Assembly (NCBI RefSeq): GCF_014199265.1
Contig: NZ_JACIJG010000003.1
Span: 186,001-250,000, forward strand
Reading direction: 5' to 3'
Source: Brucella daejeonensis
Lineage (GTDB): Bacteria > Pseudomonadota > Alphaproteobacteria > Rhizobiales > Rhizobiaceae
DNA: 64,000 nt
In this document: positions 1 to 7,698 of the stretch, piece after piece
How the letters are laid out: each line of letters begins with the position of its first letter
Numbering within the stretch: position 1 is the stretch's first letter
Program-made: the position numbers and the translations under genes
The notes under the pieces: generated by a model
What the model saw: only the letters and a program-made list of their open reading frames with translations
Told to the model about the DNA's origin: nothing
Database searches by the model: none

Positions 1-122
1 ATCTCGGACACACTGTATTCGGCCACATTCGACGATACGCCGATAAAATTCGAATCGGAACCCATGCTCATCCCATCATAGGCAACCAGCGGACACGGCC
101 GGTCAAGAAGCCGTGCGACGAA
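1..122 (-). pseudogene. LacI-family regulator fragment (5'-truncated, runs off window)
   Basis: Read leftwards, the frame between an in-frame TAA at 123-125 and the window edge encodes about 40 residues, including LLDRPCPLVAYDGMSMGSDS followed by NFIGVSSN. This resembles the middle of the ligand-binding domain of LacI-type regulators. The N-terminal helix-turn-helix and the first part of the domain are absent, and the frame has no ATG before MSMGSD. The fragment starts a few bases after the stop codon of the upstream LysR gene, so it looks like a deletion remnant. The family assignment rests on a short stretch and is tentative; the rest of the gene lies outside the window. Confidence 0.4.
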
Positions 123-133
123 TTACGCTCTGT

Positions 134-1090
134 TTACCAGCCCGGCAGCAGTTCGTTGGCTCGCACCCTCCTGGTACGAACCGCCGGAAACGGTGAAATT
201 TCCACTGAAGCCATGCTTCCCGGCTGCGGCGACGATATATTGTCGAGGCTTTCGATAATATGCTGCGCAAGCGCATCCACCACGGCGTTCTGCTTCGCGT
301 GGCCCCGCATGATGCCAATGCCGAATTCCGGCAGCGCCCCGAAACCGTCCGCTTCGCCAAGCACCCGCATACCGGGGCGCAGCGCACATTCGGGCAGCAC
401 CGAAACGGCCAGTCCCGAAAGCACCGCCGCAGCCAGGACCGTTGCAGACCAGCTGGTGATGATGATGCGATAATCCCGCCGCGCCGATTCCAGCACATCG
501 ATGGCGGCATGGCGCCAGATGCAGGTCGGGCGGCCGACAGCCAGCGGCAATACCGCCTCTTCATGCACCGCATGATTGGCGGATGCGACCCACAAAAGCG
601 GCTCCGTGCGCACCACCTCCGAGCGGCGCTTGTCGTCACACTGCGTCACGAGCGCAATATCCAGCGTACCCTTGCGGATCATCTCATCCAGATTGACCGT
701 CGGCTCACAGATCACCGAGAGTTCGACGCGCGGATTGGAGCGGGCGAACCGCGCCATGATTTCGGGCAGGAACCGGTCGGCATAATCGTCCGGCGTGCCG
801 ATGCGCACATGACCTTCCAGTTGGGTATCGTCGAACGCCGCAATTGTCTCGCCATTGAGCTGCATCATACGACGCGCGTAGAGCAGGAGCCGATCACCAT
901 CTTCCGTAAGACGGTTTGACCGCCCGTCGCGTTCGAATAACGGCTTGCCGATCCGTTCCTCCAGCCTGCGCATCTGCATCGAGACCGCCGACTGGGTTTT
1001 GAACACCGCATCGGCTGCGCGCGTAAAACTGCCGGTATCGGCGATAGCGATGAAAGTCTGCAACTGATCGAGATCCAGAGGCGCACTCAT
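134..1090 (-). CDS. LysR family transcriptional regulator
   Basis: 318 residues. An N-terminal winged helix-turn-helix (about residues 5-64; LQTFIAIADTGSFTRAADAV is the classic LysR start) is followed by a periplasmic-binding-protein-like effector domain (about 90-285). LysR proteins usually bind upstream of a divergent gene and respond to a small metabolite; the effector cannot be told from sequence. The C-terminal tail after about residue 287 is rich in Pro and Arg and looks non-domain, and it ends next to a truncated LacI-like remnant, so the 3' end may be a rearrangement junction. The gene diverges from the DUF1127 gene, with a possible operator, CAATTCGATTG, at 1176-1186 between them. 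Confidence 0.93.
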   Translation of the reverse strand: MSAPLDLDQLQTFIAIADTGSFTRAADAVFKTQSAVSMQMRRLEERIGKPLFERDGRSNRLTEDGDRLLLYARRMMQLNGETIAAFDDTQLEGHVRIGTPDDYADRFLPEIMARFARSNPRVELSVICEPTVNLDEMIRKGTLDIALVTQCDDKRRSEVVRTEPLLWVASANHAVHEEAVLPLAVGRPTCIWRHAAIDVLESARRDYRIIITSWSATVLAAAVLSGLAVSVLPECALRPGMRVLGEADGFGALPEFGIGIMRGHAKQNAVVDALAQHIIESLDNISSPQPGSMASVEISPFPAVRTRRVRANELLPGW

Positions 1091-1175
1091 TAGGGTCTAA
1101 ACTCAATTAGGTTTCGGGCGATGCAACTCATCATTATTTTTGAAGAATGACATTAAAAACATTCGCTGGAATAAT

Positions 1176-1186
1176 CAATTCGATTG
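1176..1186. promoter_or_regulatory. possible operator between lysR and the DUF1127 gene
   Basis: CAAT-TCG-ATTG is a short palindrome in the 193-bp divergent intergenic region. LysR regulators bind dyads of this sort (T-N11-A class), but this match is short and unproven. Confidence 0.25.
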
Positions 1187-1283
1187 TTGGATAAAGCTGC
1201 CATCGTAAAGGAAAAGGAGCCGCGCAAGCGAATGACCCTGACGATGAGGACCCCATAGACCCGCTGATTAAAGGAGAGCGGAC

Positions 1284-1583
1284 ATGACAGCGACCAGCAA
1301 GTTCACGACGACACACTTACCGGCAAAGAGCGGACAGGTTTCCGGCTTCGCGCAAATGGTGAAGGCTGTAATCACGTCGGCATTGCGTCGCTGGGCCCTC
1401 TCCGGCGGCAGGCGACAGGTGATGCACCTCAGCGAATTTGACGACCACCTGTTGCGCGACATCGGACTGCGCCGCGAGGACGTCTACACGGCGGTCCATT
1501 ATCGCGGCCATGAGGACCCGACGCGCGTACTTGGCGAACTCGCGGATATGCGCCTGCGGATCAAGACCACGCGCAATATCTGA
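1284..1583 (+). CDS. DUF1127 domain-containing small protein
   Basis: 99 residues. The C-terminal half carries the DUF1127 signature: a basic stretch, then LSEFDDHLLRDIGLRREDV (about residues 50-68). These small arginine-rich proteins are common in alphaproteobacteria. Short members have been linked to RNA turnover and phosphate or carbon metabolism in Agrobacterium and Rhodobacter, but this longer protein's role is unknown. The start is supported by GGAG at 1273-1276, seven bases before the ATG. A strong terminator follows at 1697-1730, so this is probably a monocistronic unit. Confidence 0.88.
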   Translation: MTATSKFTTTHLPAKSGQVSGFAQMVKAVITSALRRWALSGGRRQVMHLSEFDDHLLRDIGLRREDVYTAVHYRGHEDPTRVLGELADMRLRIKTTRNI

Positions 1584-1696
1584 TGAAGAAACCATCGCAG
1601 TTCCGGGAGGATCAGACCTTTCCGGGACCCGCCGACTGAACATCTGGCAGGCGCCACCTTCACATGCCGAGCCCCCTCTCGGCCAGCCTGCCCCTT

Positions 1697-1730
1697 GCCC
1701 GGCCGCTCCTCCGCTGGCCGGGCTTTTTTT
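1697..1730 (+). terminator. Rho-independent terminator
   Basis: GCCCGGCC (1697-1704) pairs perfectly with GGCCGGGC (1716-1723) and is followed by a run of seven T. It lies about 115 bp after the DUF1127 stop codon and probably ends that transcript. The rest of 1584-1944 holds no gene I can support. It contains another perfect 10-bp hairpin (CGTTCGCGGT 1842-1851 with ACCGCGAACG 1874-1883) upstream of the tRNA. Confidence 0.88.
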
Positions 1731-1944
1731 AAGCGGCGCCGGGAAACATGAATTCCAGCGTCGAAACATCCTTTCACACTGAAAAATCGGCAAGTGCTGG
1801 ATAACTGAAATCGCTGCAATTTTTTTCGACGAAAGGGGTTGCGTTCGCGGTTTGAGTTCGCTAGATGGATGCCACCGCGAACGAGCGTTATGCTTCTGTC
1901 GCATTTGCAAGCCGACAAAAATGAAGGCATTTGCAAATCCCTGC

Positions 1945-2018
1945 TGGGGGATAGTTTAAGGGTAGAACAGCGGACTCTGACTCCGTTAGTCTTGGTTCGA
2001 ATCCAGGTCCCCCAGCCA
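1945..2018 (+). tRNA. tRNA-Gln (anticodon CTG)
   Basis: A complete cloverleaf can be drawn. The acceptor arm TGGGGGA pairs with TCCCCCA (2008-2014). The anticodon stem GCGGA/TCCGT encloses CTCTGAC, whose central triplet CTG reads CAG codons. The T-arm CTTGG/CCAGG contains TTCGAAT. The 3' CCA (2016-2018) is encoded. It stands alone in a 660-bp gap between protein genes. tRNA 3' ends are common integration sites, but no integrase lies next to it. Confidence 0.96.
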
Positions 2019-2242
2019 TTTGATTTCCTTACATAATTCCCGAAACGAGCTGGAACCGAAGAAGCCGTTTTGCGGTTGATTTTGCAGCATTTGTCCGGGA
2101 TTCGAATTTGCCAATGAGATTGTATCGTCGTCACGGATGACAGACGTCAGGCGGACCAATTCGGACAAATGCTGTTGGCCGACGCCCCATCTCACTGTAC
2201 ATTATGGAAATTTCCGCACCTGTGGCTAAGGAGGAGAGTTTC

Positions 2243-2803
2243 ATGGCAACACCCAGAAAAATCGGCGTATTGATCGGAAGTCTGCGTAAGGGTTCCTTTA
2301 GTCGCAAAATCGCAAATGCGTTTATTAAGCTCGCGCCTGAAACGCTCGACTTGGAGATTATCGAGATCAGGGGTGTTTCGTTCTTCGATCAGGATCTGGA
2401 AGACACACCGCCAGCGGACTGGACGTCCTTCCGCGAAAAGATCAAGGCGTGCGATGCCATCCTGTTCGTAACGCCTGAATACAATCGATCAGTACCGGGA
2501 GCGCTGAAGAACGCCATAGACGTGGCGTCCCGTCCTTACGGGCATAATTCATTCGATGGCAAGCCGGCCGGCATCATATCCACTTCGATCGGAGCAATTG
2601 GGGGCTTTGGCGCCAATCATCATCTGAGGCAGAGCCTGACCTTCCTTAACATGCCACAACTGACACAGCCGGAAATGTATCTTGGTAATTCAGCAGGGAT
2701 CGTCGGTGACAACGGCCAAGTCAGCGACACCGGCACACGAGATTATCTGGCCAAATTCGGCGCTGTGTTTGCGGACTGGGTCGAGACGTTTATCAAACAC
2801 TGA
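2243..2803 (+). CDS. NAD(P)H-dependent FMN reductase (ChrR/YieF-like flavoprotein)
   Basis: 186 residues with a flavodoxin-like fold. The FMN phosphate-binding loop is near the N terminus (GVLIGSLRKGSFSRK, about 7-21) and TPEYNRSVPGALKNAIDVAS (about 78-97) is the family signature. Members reduce FMN, quinones, chromate or azo compounds with NAD(P)H. The ATG at 2243 is chosen because AAGGAGGA (2228-2235) sits eight bases upstream. It lies just before an arsenic resistance set on the same strand, but an 84-bp gap with its own promoter for arsR separates them. It is shorter than typical ArsH, so I do not call it ArsH. Confidence 0.86.
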   Translation: MATPRKIGVLIGSLRKGSFSRKIANAFIKLAPETLDLEIIEIRGVSFFDQDLEDTPPADWTSFREKIKACDAILFVTPEYNRSVPGALKNAIDVASRPYGHNSFDGKPAGIISTSIGAIGGFGANHHLRQSLTFLNMPQLTQPEMYLGNSAGIVGDNGQVSDTGTRDYLAKFGAVFADWVETFIKH

Positions 2804-2811
2804 TGCCAAGC

Positions 2812-2838
2812 CTACCACTACAGTAGCAAATTCGTCAG
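2812..2838. repeat. half copy of a terminal-inverted-repeat element
   Basis: These 27 bases match the left end of the element at 57517-57666 (aligned 57516-57542) at 25 of 27 positions by eye. Only the left end is present, so this is a solo end or decayed copy between the flavin reductase gene and the arsR promoter. Confidence 0.6.
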
Positions 2839-2853
2839 ACGTATAATTGGCTA

Positions 2854-2889
2854 TTGACACAATCAATATATCTATTATTCTGGATATAT
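2854..2889 (+). promoter_or_regulatory. arsR promoter and overlapping operator
   Basis: A TTGACA -35 (2854-2859) and TATTCT -10 (2876-2881) are separated by 16 bp. An imperfect inverted repeat, ATATATC (2866-2872) and GGATATAT (2882-2889), covers the -10 region and reaches into the ATG at 2888. Predicted transcription starts at or within a few bases of the start codon, and no ribosome-binding site is visible, so the mRNA may be leaderless. A repressor bound here would block its own promoter, as ArsR proteins normally do. Confidence 0.6.
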
Positions 2890-3238
2890 GGATAATGAAG
2901 ATGCAATATTGGCTCTTGCCGCCCTTGCCCAAGCCACGAGACTCGATACGTTTCGGCTTTTGGTGAAACATGAACCGAACGGCATCCCCGCGGGCGAATT
3001 AGCTCGCATACTGGACGTCCCGCAAAATACGATGTCGGCGCATCTAGCGACACTGTCCCGCGCCGGCCTCGTGAGAGGCGAGCGCCAGAGCCGATCGATC
3101 ATTTACCGCGCGGACCTCGACCGGTTTCGGGGGCTTGCCCTCTTCATGATCAACGACTGCTGTGGCGGCAGCCCGGAACTCTGCACTCCGCTTATCAAGA
3201 GCTTGACGCCCTGCTGCAAGGCAGAGGCGACGACGTAA
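2888..3238 (+). CDS. arsR: ArsR/SmtB family metal(loid)-responsive repressor
   Basis: 116 residues with a winged helix-turn-helix (about 34-75, containing LDVPQNTMSAHLATLSRAGL). The canonical ELCVCDL arsenic site of the recognition helix is missing. Cysteines instead cluster at the C terminus (Cys91, Cys92, Cys99, Cys109, Cys110), as in atypical ArsR proteins whose As(III) site evolved separately. It heads an arsR-arsC-acr3 set and presumably represses it until arsenite binds. The start fits the family N terminus (ALAALAQATRLDTFRLLV). Function is assigned from family and neighbours. Confidence 0.9.
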   Translation: MDNEDAILALAALAQATRLDTFRLLVKHEPNGIPAGELARILDVPQNTMSAHLATLSRAGLVRGERQSRSIIYRADLDRFRGLALFMINDCCGGSPELCTPLIKSLTPCCKAEATT

Positions 3239-3283
3239 CGACAAACCGGCCGATGCCCTCGGCCTTTCGAAATGGACTGACGA

Positions 3284-3811
3284 ATGACTGGCAAGGTCTA
3301 TAACGTGCTCTTCCTGTGCACGGGTAATTCTGCTCGCTCGATTTTGGGCGAAGCGATCCTCAACAAGGACGGTGAAGGCCGTTTTCGTGGCTGGTCGGCG
3401 GGAAGTCAGCCAAAAGGCGAAGTCCATCCGCTCGCTATCAGGGAACTGGAAGCGCTCGGTTATCCGACCGACAACCTGACATCGAAGAGCTGGGATGTAT
3501 TTTCCAGCCCCGACGCCCCACAGATGGATTTCATATTCACGGTCTGCGACAATGCGGCCGGCGAGGCCTGCCCGGTCTGGATCGGTCACCCGATGACGGC
3601 TCACTGGGGAATTGAAGACCCTGCCGCAGCCGAAGGGAGCGAAGCGGAAAGACAGCGAGCCTTTGCACAAGCCGCCCGCTTTCTCAAGAACCGGATATCG
3701 GCGTTTCTCAATCTCCCTCTCGCCACCATCGATCGCATGGCTCTTAAAGGTCATCTGGCCGAGATCGGCTCCATGGAGGGCAGCACCAAATCGGATATGG
3801 AGCAGCGTTGA
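3284..3811 (+). CDS. arsC: arsenate reductase ArsC, low-molecular-weight phosphatase type
   Basis: 175 residues. The phosphatase-like loop CTGNSARS starts at Cys12 (CX5R with Arg18). Two more cysteines, Cys88 and Cys96, sit where the thioredoxin-coupled ArsC family has its disulfide relay pair. It would reduce arsenate to arsenite in the cytoplasm for export by the next gene. The C terminus extends about 35 residues beyond the usual core. It starts 45 bp after arsR, and its TGA (3809-3811) shares one base with the acr3 ATG, which indicates translational coupling. Confidence 0.93.
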   Translation: MTGKVYNVLFLCTGNSARSILGEAILNKDGEGRFRGWSAGSQPKGEVHPLAIRELEALGYPTDNLTSKSWDVFSSPDAPQMDFIFTVCDNAAGEACPVWIGHPMTAHWGIEDPAAAEGSEAERQRAFAQAARFLKNRISAFLNLPLATIDRMALKGHLAEIGSMEGSTKSDMEQR

Positions 3812-4872
3812 TGTCCACATTCGAACGATATCTTTCCGTCTGGGTCGCGCTCTGCATCGTGGCAGGTGTTGCGCTGGGGCATTTCTTCCCAGCGATTTTC
3901 CATGCAATCGGCGCGGCTGAAGTTGCCAGGGTCAATATTCCCGTGGCGGTTCTCATATGGCTGATGATCATCCCGATGCTCCTCAAGATCGACTTCGCCG
4001 CACTTCATGAGGTCGGCCGGCACTGGCGGGGAATAGGCGTCACGCTGTTCATCAACTGGGCAGTGAAACCGTTCTCGATGGCCCTTCTTGGCTGGCTGTT
4101 CATCGGCTGGCTCTTTCGACCCTACTTGCCGGGTGACCAGATAGATTCATACATTGCCGGCCTGATCATTCTCGCGGCGGCACCTTGTACCGCAATGGTT
4201 TTCGTCTGGTCCAACCTGACGAAGGGGGAACCGCATTTCACCCTGTCGCAGGTCGCGCTCAACGATGCGATCATGGTCGTGGCATTCGCCCCGATCGTCG
4301 GGCTTCTGCTCGGCCTCTCAGCCATCACCGTACCGTGGAATACGCTTATCCTCTCGGTCGCGCTTTACATCGTCGTACCTGTGATTATTGCGCAAATCAT
4401 CCGGCGGAGCATCCTCGCCCGTGGTGGCCAGCGGTCTTTCGATGCCCTGCTGAAGATGGTGCAGCCGCTTTCGCTGGCCGCACTTCTCGCCACGCTCATC
4501 CTCCTTTTCGGCTTTCAGGGTGAACAGATCATCAAGCAGCCGCTGATCATTGCGATGCTGGCCGTCCCGATCCTCATTCAGGTCTATTCCACATCGGGAC
4601 TCGCTTATATCCTGAACAGGATTTCCGGCGAGCAGCACTGCGTTGCCGGTCCATCCGCGCTTATCGGCGCTTCGAATTTCTTCGAACTCGCAGTGGCTGC
4701 GGCAATCAGCCTGTTCGGTTTTTCTTCAGGCGCGGCGCTTGCAACCGTTGTCGGCGTCCTCGTCGAAGTGCCGGTCATGCTCACCGTCGTGTGGATCGTC
4801 AATCGCTCCAAAGGATGGTACGAACGCGGCCTCGATCGAAAGCCCAGTCTGCAACGGAAAACCGCCGATTGA
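3811..4872 (+). CDS. acr3: ACR3 family arsenite efflux permease
   Basis: 353 residues and about ten hydrophobic segments, the usual size for Acr3. APCTAMVFVW contains the conserved essential cysteine (Cys126) of the fourth membrane helix, and the MSTFERYLSVWVALCIVAGV N terminus is typical. It extrudes arsenite using the proton gradient. A TTG lies directly before the ATG, but the ATG at 3811, overlapping the arsC stop as TGATG, is the natural start. It is the last gene of the ars operon and converges with sulP nine bases away. Confidence 0.95.
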   Translation: MSTFERYLSVWVALCIVAGVALGHFFPAIFHAIGAAEVARVNIPVAVLIWLMIIPMLLKIDFAALHEVGRHWRGIGVTLFINWAVKPFSMALLGWLFIGWLFRPYLPGDQIDSYIAGLIILAAAPCTAMVFVWSNLTKGEPHFTLSQVALNDAIMVVAFAPIVGLLLGLSAITVPWNTLILSVALYIVVPVIIAQIIRRSILARGGQRSFDALLKMVQPLSLAALLATLILLFGFQGEQIIKQPLIIAMLAVPILIQVYSTSGLAYILNRISGEQHCVAGPSALIGASNFFELAVAAAISLFGFSSGAALATVVGVLVEVPVMLTVVWIVNRSKGWYERGLDRKPSLQRKTAD

Positions 4873-4880
4873 ACGGCGGC

Positions 4881-6599
4881 CTACAGGCTCGGGTCAGCTC
4901 CCGTAAGCCGCCCTTGACGATCAAGCGCTTCAGCGACAGAGGGTGCATGACGACTGAATGGACGCCGCACTCCGTGCCTCAGCAACATTCGACGGACATT
5001 CTTGTCGCCTCCCGTTAACCAGACCTGAATACCTTTTCGATGGGCTTTGTGAACAAGCCCCTCGATCATATTGGCTCCGGTCGAGTCGAGAAACGGTACT
5101 CCTTCAAAGTCGATCACGAGGACTTTATACGTGTCGGAGATACGGTCCAGGATGGACCCGATCGATGCCGCTGCACCGAAGAACAAAGCTCCGGTAATTC
5201 GATATATGATGACATCCGGGTCCGCACCTTGCGTCTCGTCGTAATCCGCTCTCGGGCTTTCACGGTCAGGAATATCACGCGTAACGAAGGGTTGATGTGT
5301 CTGAATCGTCGTGGCGCGGCTCATCCGTTGTATGAACAATACCGACCCCAACGCAAAACCGATCACGATCGCTTCGGTGAGATCGCGGAAAACCGTGAGT
5401 AGAAATGTAACGGCCAGCACGACGCTCTCTCCCAATCCCGACCGCCATAGAACGGCAATGGCGTGCTTCTCGACCATGTTCCAGGCGACAACCGCCAGCA
5501 CCCCGGCCAACGCGGCAAGCGGGATATAGGAAGCCATGGGAGCTGCGATCAGCATGAAAACGAGCAGAAAAATCGAGTGCATCATACCTGCCACGGGACC
5601 GTGAGCGCCTGAACGTATGTTGGTCGCGGTACGAGCGATCGTTCCCGTTACACAGAAGCCGCCGAACAAAGATGACCCGATATTGGCGACGCCTTGTGCC
5701 ACGAGTTCACAGTTCGAGCGATGCCGACGCCCTGTCATGCCGTCAGCGACGACAGCCGACAACAGGGATTCGATAGCTCCAAGGAGAGTGAATGCCGCCG
5801 CCGACGGAAGAACCGCCAGAATTTTACTCATAGACCAATCGGGGAGATGAGGCGCAGGCAGACTTGAAGGTATGCCGCCGAACCGGGAGCCTATGGTTGC
5901 GATAGGAAGAGCGAGGAACGCGGTGACAAGAGAGGCAGCGCTGACCGCAATCAGCATCCCCGGCCAATGGGGCCGCAGTTTCTTCAAACCGAAGATAATC
6001 GCCACCGTACCAGCCGAGACCATAAGGGCGGCCGGCGTAAACGAATCCCGTACCTGCCATAGGGCTGGAATTTTTTTCAGCAGTTCTCCGGGTTCGTGTT
6101 CAATAGCCAGGCCGAATAACTCTTTGAGTTGACTGGCAAAGATAATGATCGCGATCCCTGCGGTGAACCCGACGGTCACCGGAAAGGGGATGAACTTGAT
6201 AAACGTTCCGAACCGAAGCAAACCGGCCGCCATCAGCATGACACCGGAAAGCATTGTCGCGAGTATCAAACCGTCCAAACCGTGTTGTGCCGCTGTTGCG
6301 GCGACAAGCACGATGAATGCGCCCGCAGGCCCTCCGATCTGGAACCGGGAGCCACCGAGAGCGGAAACGAGAAACCCTCCAACGATTGCGGTATAAAGTC
6401 CCTGTGCCGGGCTGGCGCCTGAAGCAATGGCGATGGCCATCGAAAGCGGCAGGGCGACGATAGCCACCGTCAAGCCAGCCAGAACGTCGGCCTTGAAATT
6501 GGCGAGCGTGTAACGCTCACGCAAAACAGTCACAAGCTTGGGTGTATAGAGTTCGAGAAACCTGTTTCCGACGGTATGGTCCAATGTATGGGTCGTCAT
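4881..6599 (-). CDS. SulP family anion transporter with STAS domain
   Basis: 572 residues. The N-terminal membrane domain (about 25-420, with GLTVAIVALPLSMAIAIASG near residue 42) is of the SulP/SLC26 type. A cytoplasmic STAS domain follows (about 460-560; VLVIDFEGVPFLDSTGANMI contains the phosphorylatable serine motif of anti-sigma antagonists). Substrates in this family include sulfate, bicarbonate and dicarboxylates; which applies here is unknown. An upstream TTG would add seven residues, but the ATG at 6599 is preferred because AGAG lies about ten bases before it. A small XRE regulator lies upstream on the same strand. Confidence 0.92.
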   Translation of the reverse strand: MTTHTLDHTVGNRFLELYTPKLVTVLRERYTLANFKADVLAGLTVAIVALPLSMAIAIASGASPAQGLYTAIVGGFLVSALGGSRFQIGGPAGAFIVLVAATAAQHGLDGLILATMLSGVMLMAAGLLRFGTFIKFIPFPVTVGFTAGIAIIIFASQLKELFGLAIEHEPGELLKKIPALWQVRDSFTPAALMVSAGTVAIIFGLKKLRPHWPGMLIAVSAASLVTAFLALPIATIGSRFGGIPSSLPAPHLPDWSMSKILAVLPSAAAFTLLGAIESLLSAVVADGMTGRRHRSNCELVAQGVANIGSSLFGGFCVTGTIARTATNIRSGAHGPVAGMMHSIFLLVFMLIAAPMASYIPLAALAGVLAVVAWNMVEKHAIAVLWRSGLGESVVLAVTFLLTVFRDLTEAIVIGFALGSVLFIQRMSRATTIQTHQPFVTRDIPDRESPRADYDETQGADPDVIIYRITGALFFGAAASIGSILDRISDTYKVLVIDFEGVPFLDSTGANMIEGLVHKAHRKGIQVWLTGGDKNVRRMLLRHGVRRPFSRHAPSVAEALDRQGRLTGADPSL

Positions 6600-6672
6600 G
6601 AATGCCGCATCTCTTGACAAAGAGCGGCGGCATCGTCGGCTTGAGGTCGGCAGATGCCGTCGCGGTTATTAT

Positions 6673-6936
6673 TCAGTCCGATTTAAATATGAGAGGTTTT
6701 AAGCGGACTCCCCGACCGCCAATATTGCTGCTCGCGCCTTCCGCGATCAACTCAACGCCTGCCCTGTCGAGAGCTTCGATTACCCGGACCAACGATTCAA
6801 CGACACCGCGCACATTGCCCTCGCTGGCTTCCATGCGCTGTATGGTTGGCACGGATACTCCAGCCATTTCCGCCAGTTGGCGCTGGTCGAGTCCCACCAG
6901 AGCTCGAGCAGCACGCATCTGCGCAGCTGTAATCAT
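6673..6936 (-). CDS. small XRE family helix-turn-helix regulator
   Basis: 87 residues, nearly all one Cro/C1-type helix-turn-helix: LDQRQLAEMAGVSVPTIQRM (about 16-35). This single-domain family (MITAAQMRAARAL start) is common in alphaproteobacteria. It ends 73 bp upstream of sulP on the same strand and may regulate it. There is no toxin partner, so it does not look like an antitoxin. Confidence 0.88.
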   Translation of the reverse strand: MITAAQMRAARALVGLDQRQLAEMAGVSVPTIQRMEASEGNVRGVVESLVRVIEALDRAGVELIAEGASSNIGGRGVRLKPLIFKSD

Positions 6937-7297
6937 GATAAAGTCACCTTATGAACAGTGAATAATACGGTACCACATATTGAAATTGATTTCCAACACA
7001 TCAACCTGGCCGCTCACCGCGCGACATCCACCATTCATTTCAACATTCAAATTCAAGTATTAACAATAACTATATAAACATAAATAGATAAAATAATGAT
7101 TATATTCACATGCATTGATGCTGTTGAAAATTATATAAGTGTAAATTACAACAATATAAATAATATAATGGAATTACCATCGTTAAATCCTGAATCAAAA
7201 TGCGGCATGAGTGTGCAAAAGGTGATTTTCGAATACCGGAGCGCAGTGTACTTTTAGAACAGGCTCTCAGGCACAGCACCGTTACAGTCTCTGACGC
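6937..7297. other. AT-rich intergenic region
   Basis: About 360 bp without a supportable gene. The stretch from about 7020 to 7190 is strikingly AT-rich, unlike the rest of the window, and ends in a dispersed repeat (7190-7256). It separates the XRE gene from a small conserved gene transcribed the same way and could hold their promoters, but no clear promoter stands out. Confidence 0.5.
7190..7256. repeat. dispersed intergenic repeat sharing the GTGATTTTCGAGTACCGGAG core
   Basis: This segment resembles 30812-30886, sharing the order GATTCAAAA, GCGGCAT, GTGATTTTCGAATACCGGAG and TGTAC. The same core occurs inside the 57517-57666 element. The three copies look like members of one short interspersed family. 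Confidence 0.6.
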
Positions 7298-7480
7298 TTA
7301 CGACTCTGTCTTCTCACGTTGAGCGTTCAGCCTGTTGAGGAGATCGACCAATTCCTGGGCATCCTGATTGTTCATTCCCACGATGGTGCGACTACCCATC
7401 TCAGCCGGGCGGTTGTTCTGGGTATCGAAGACGGTCCACATCCCGTCGGGCTGCTGATGAAGCTTATAACGTTGGGTCAT
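7298..7480 (-). CDS. small conserved hypothetical protein
   Basis: 60 residues. The pattern MTQRYKLHQQPDGMWTVFD, then NRPAEMGSRTIVGMN, then DAQELVDLLNRLN resembles short, uncharacterised alphaproteobacterial proteins that begin with an RYKV-type beta strand and end in a hydrophobic helix. No signal peptide or membrane segment is seen. It lies downstream of trkH on the same strand, 218 bp away. Function unknown. Confidence 0.65.
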   Translation of the reverse strand: MTQRYKLHQQPDGMWTVFDTQNNRPAEMGSRTIVGMNNQDAQELVDLLNRLNAQREKTES

Positions 7481-7698
7481 CAGCGTAATGTAAATGCGAA
7501 AGGCTCGAAATCCAAGCGGAAATGATATTCTTAGTATCTATATTGATGTTTCAGACATTACTATCGATGTTAAAAGCATCCTTCTCGACCGACATTCCGA
7601 TGAATTCGAAGGAACGCGGTACCCATGCGCCCAATAGGCGCCGGGATATCGATCCTGTCGGCGCTACAATCCAGGCAGCCTGTTGCTACTCCAAATCT

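Noticed and set aside
2204-2242. Longer N terminus for the FMN reductase
   Set aside because: The upstream ATG lacks a ribosome-binding site, and the extra 13 residues would include the strong AAGGAGGA site used by the ATG at 2243.
2243-2803. Calling the flavin reductase ArsH because it precedes the ars genes
   Set aside because: It is about 40-50 residues shorter than typical ArsH, lacks the usual N-terminal extension, and is separated from arsR by an independent promoter.
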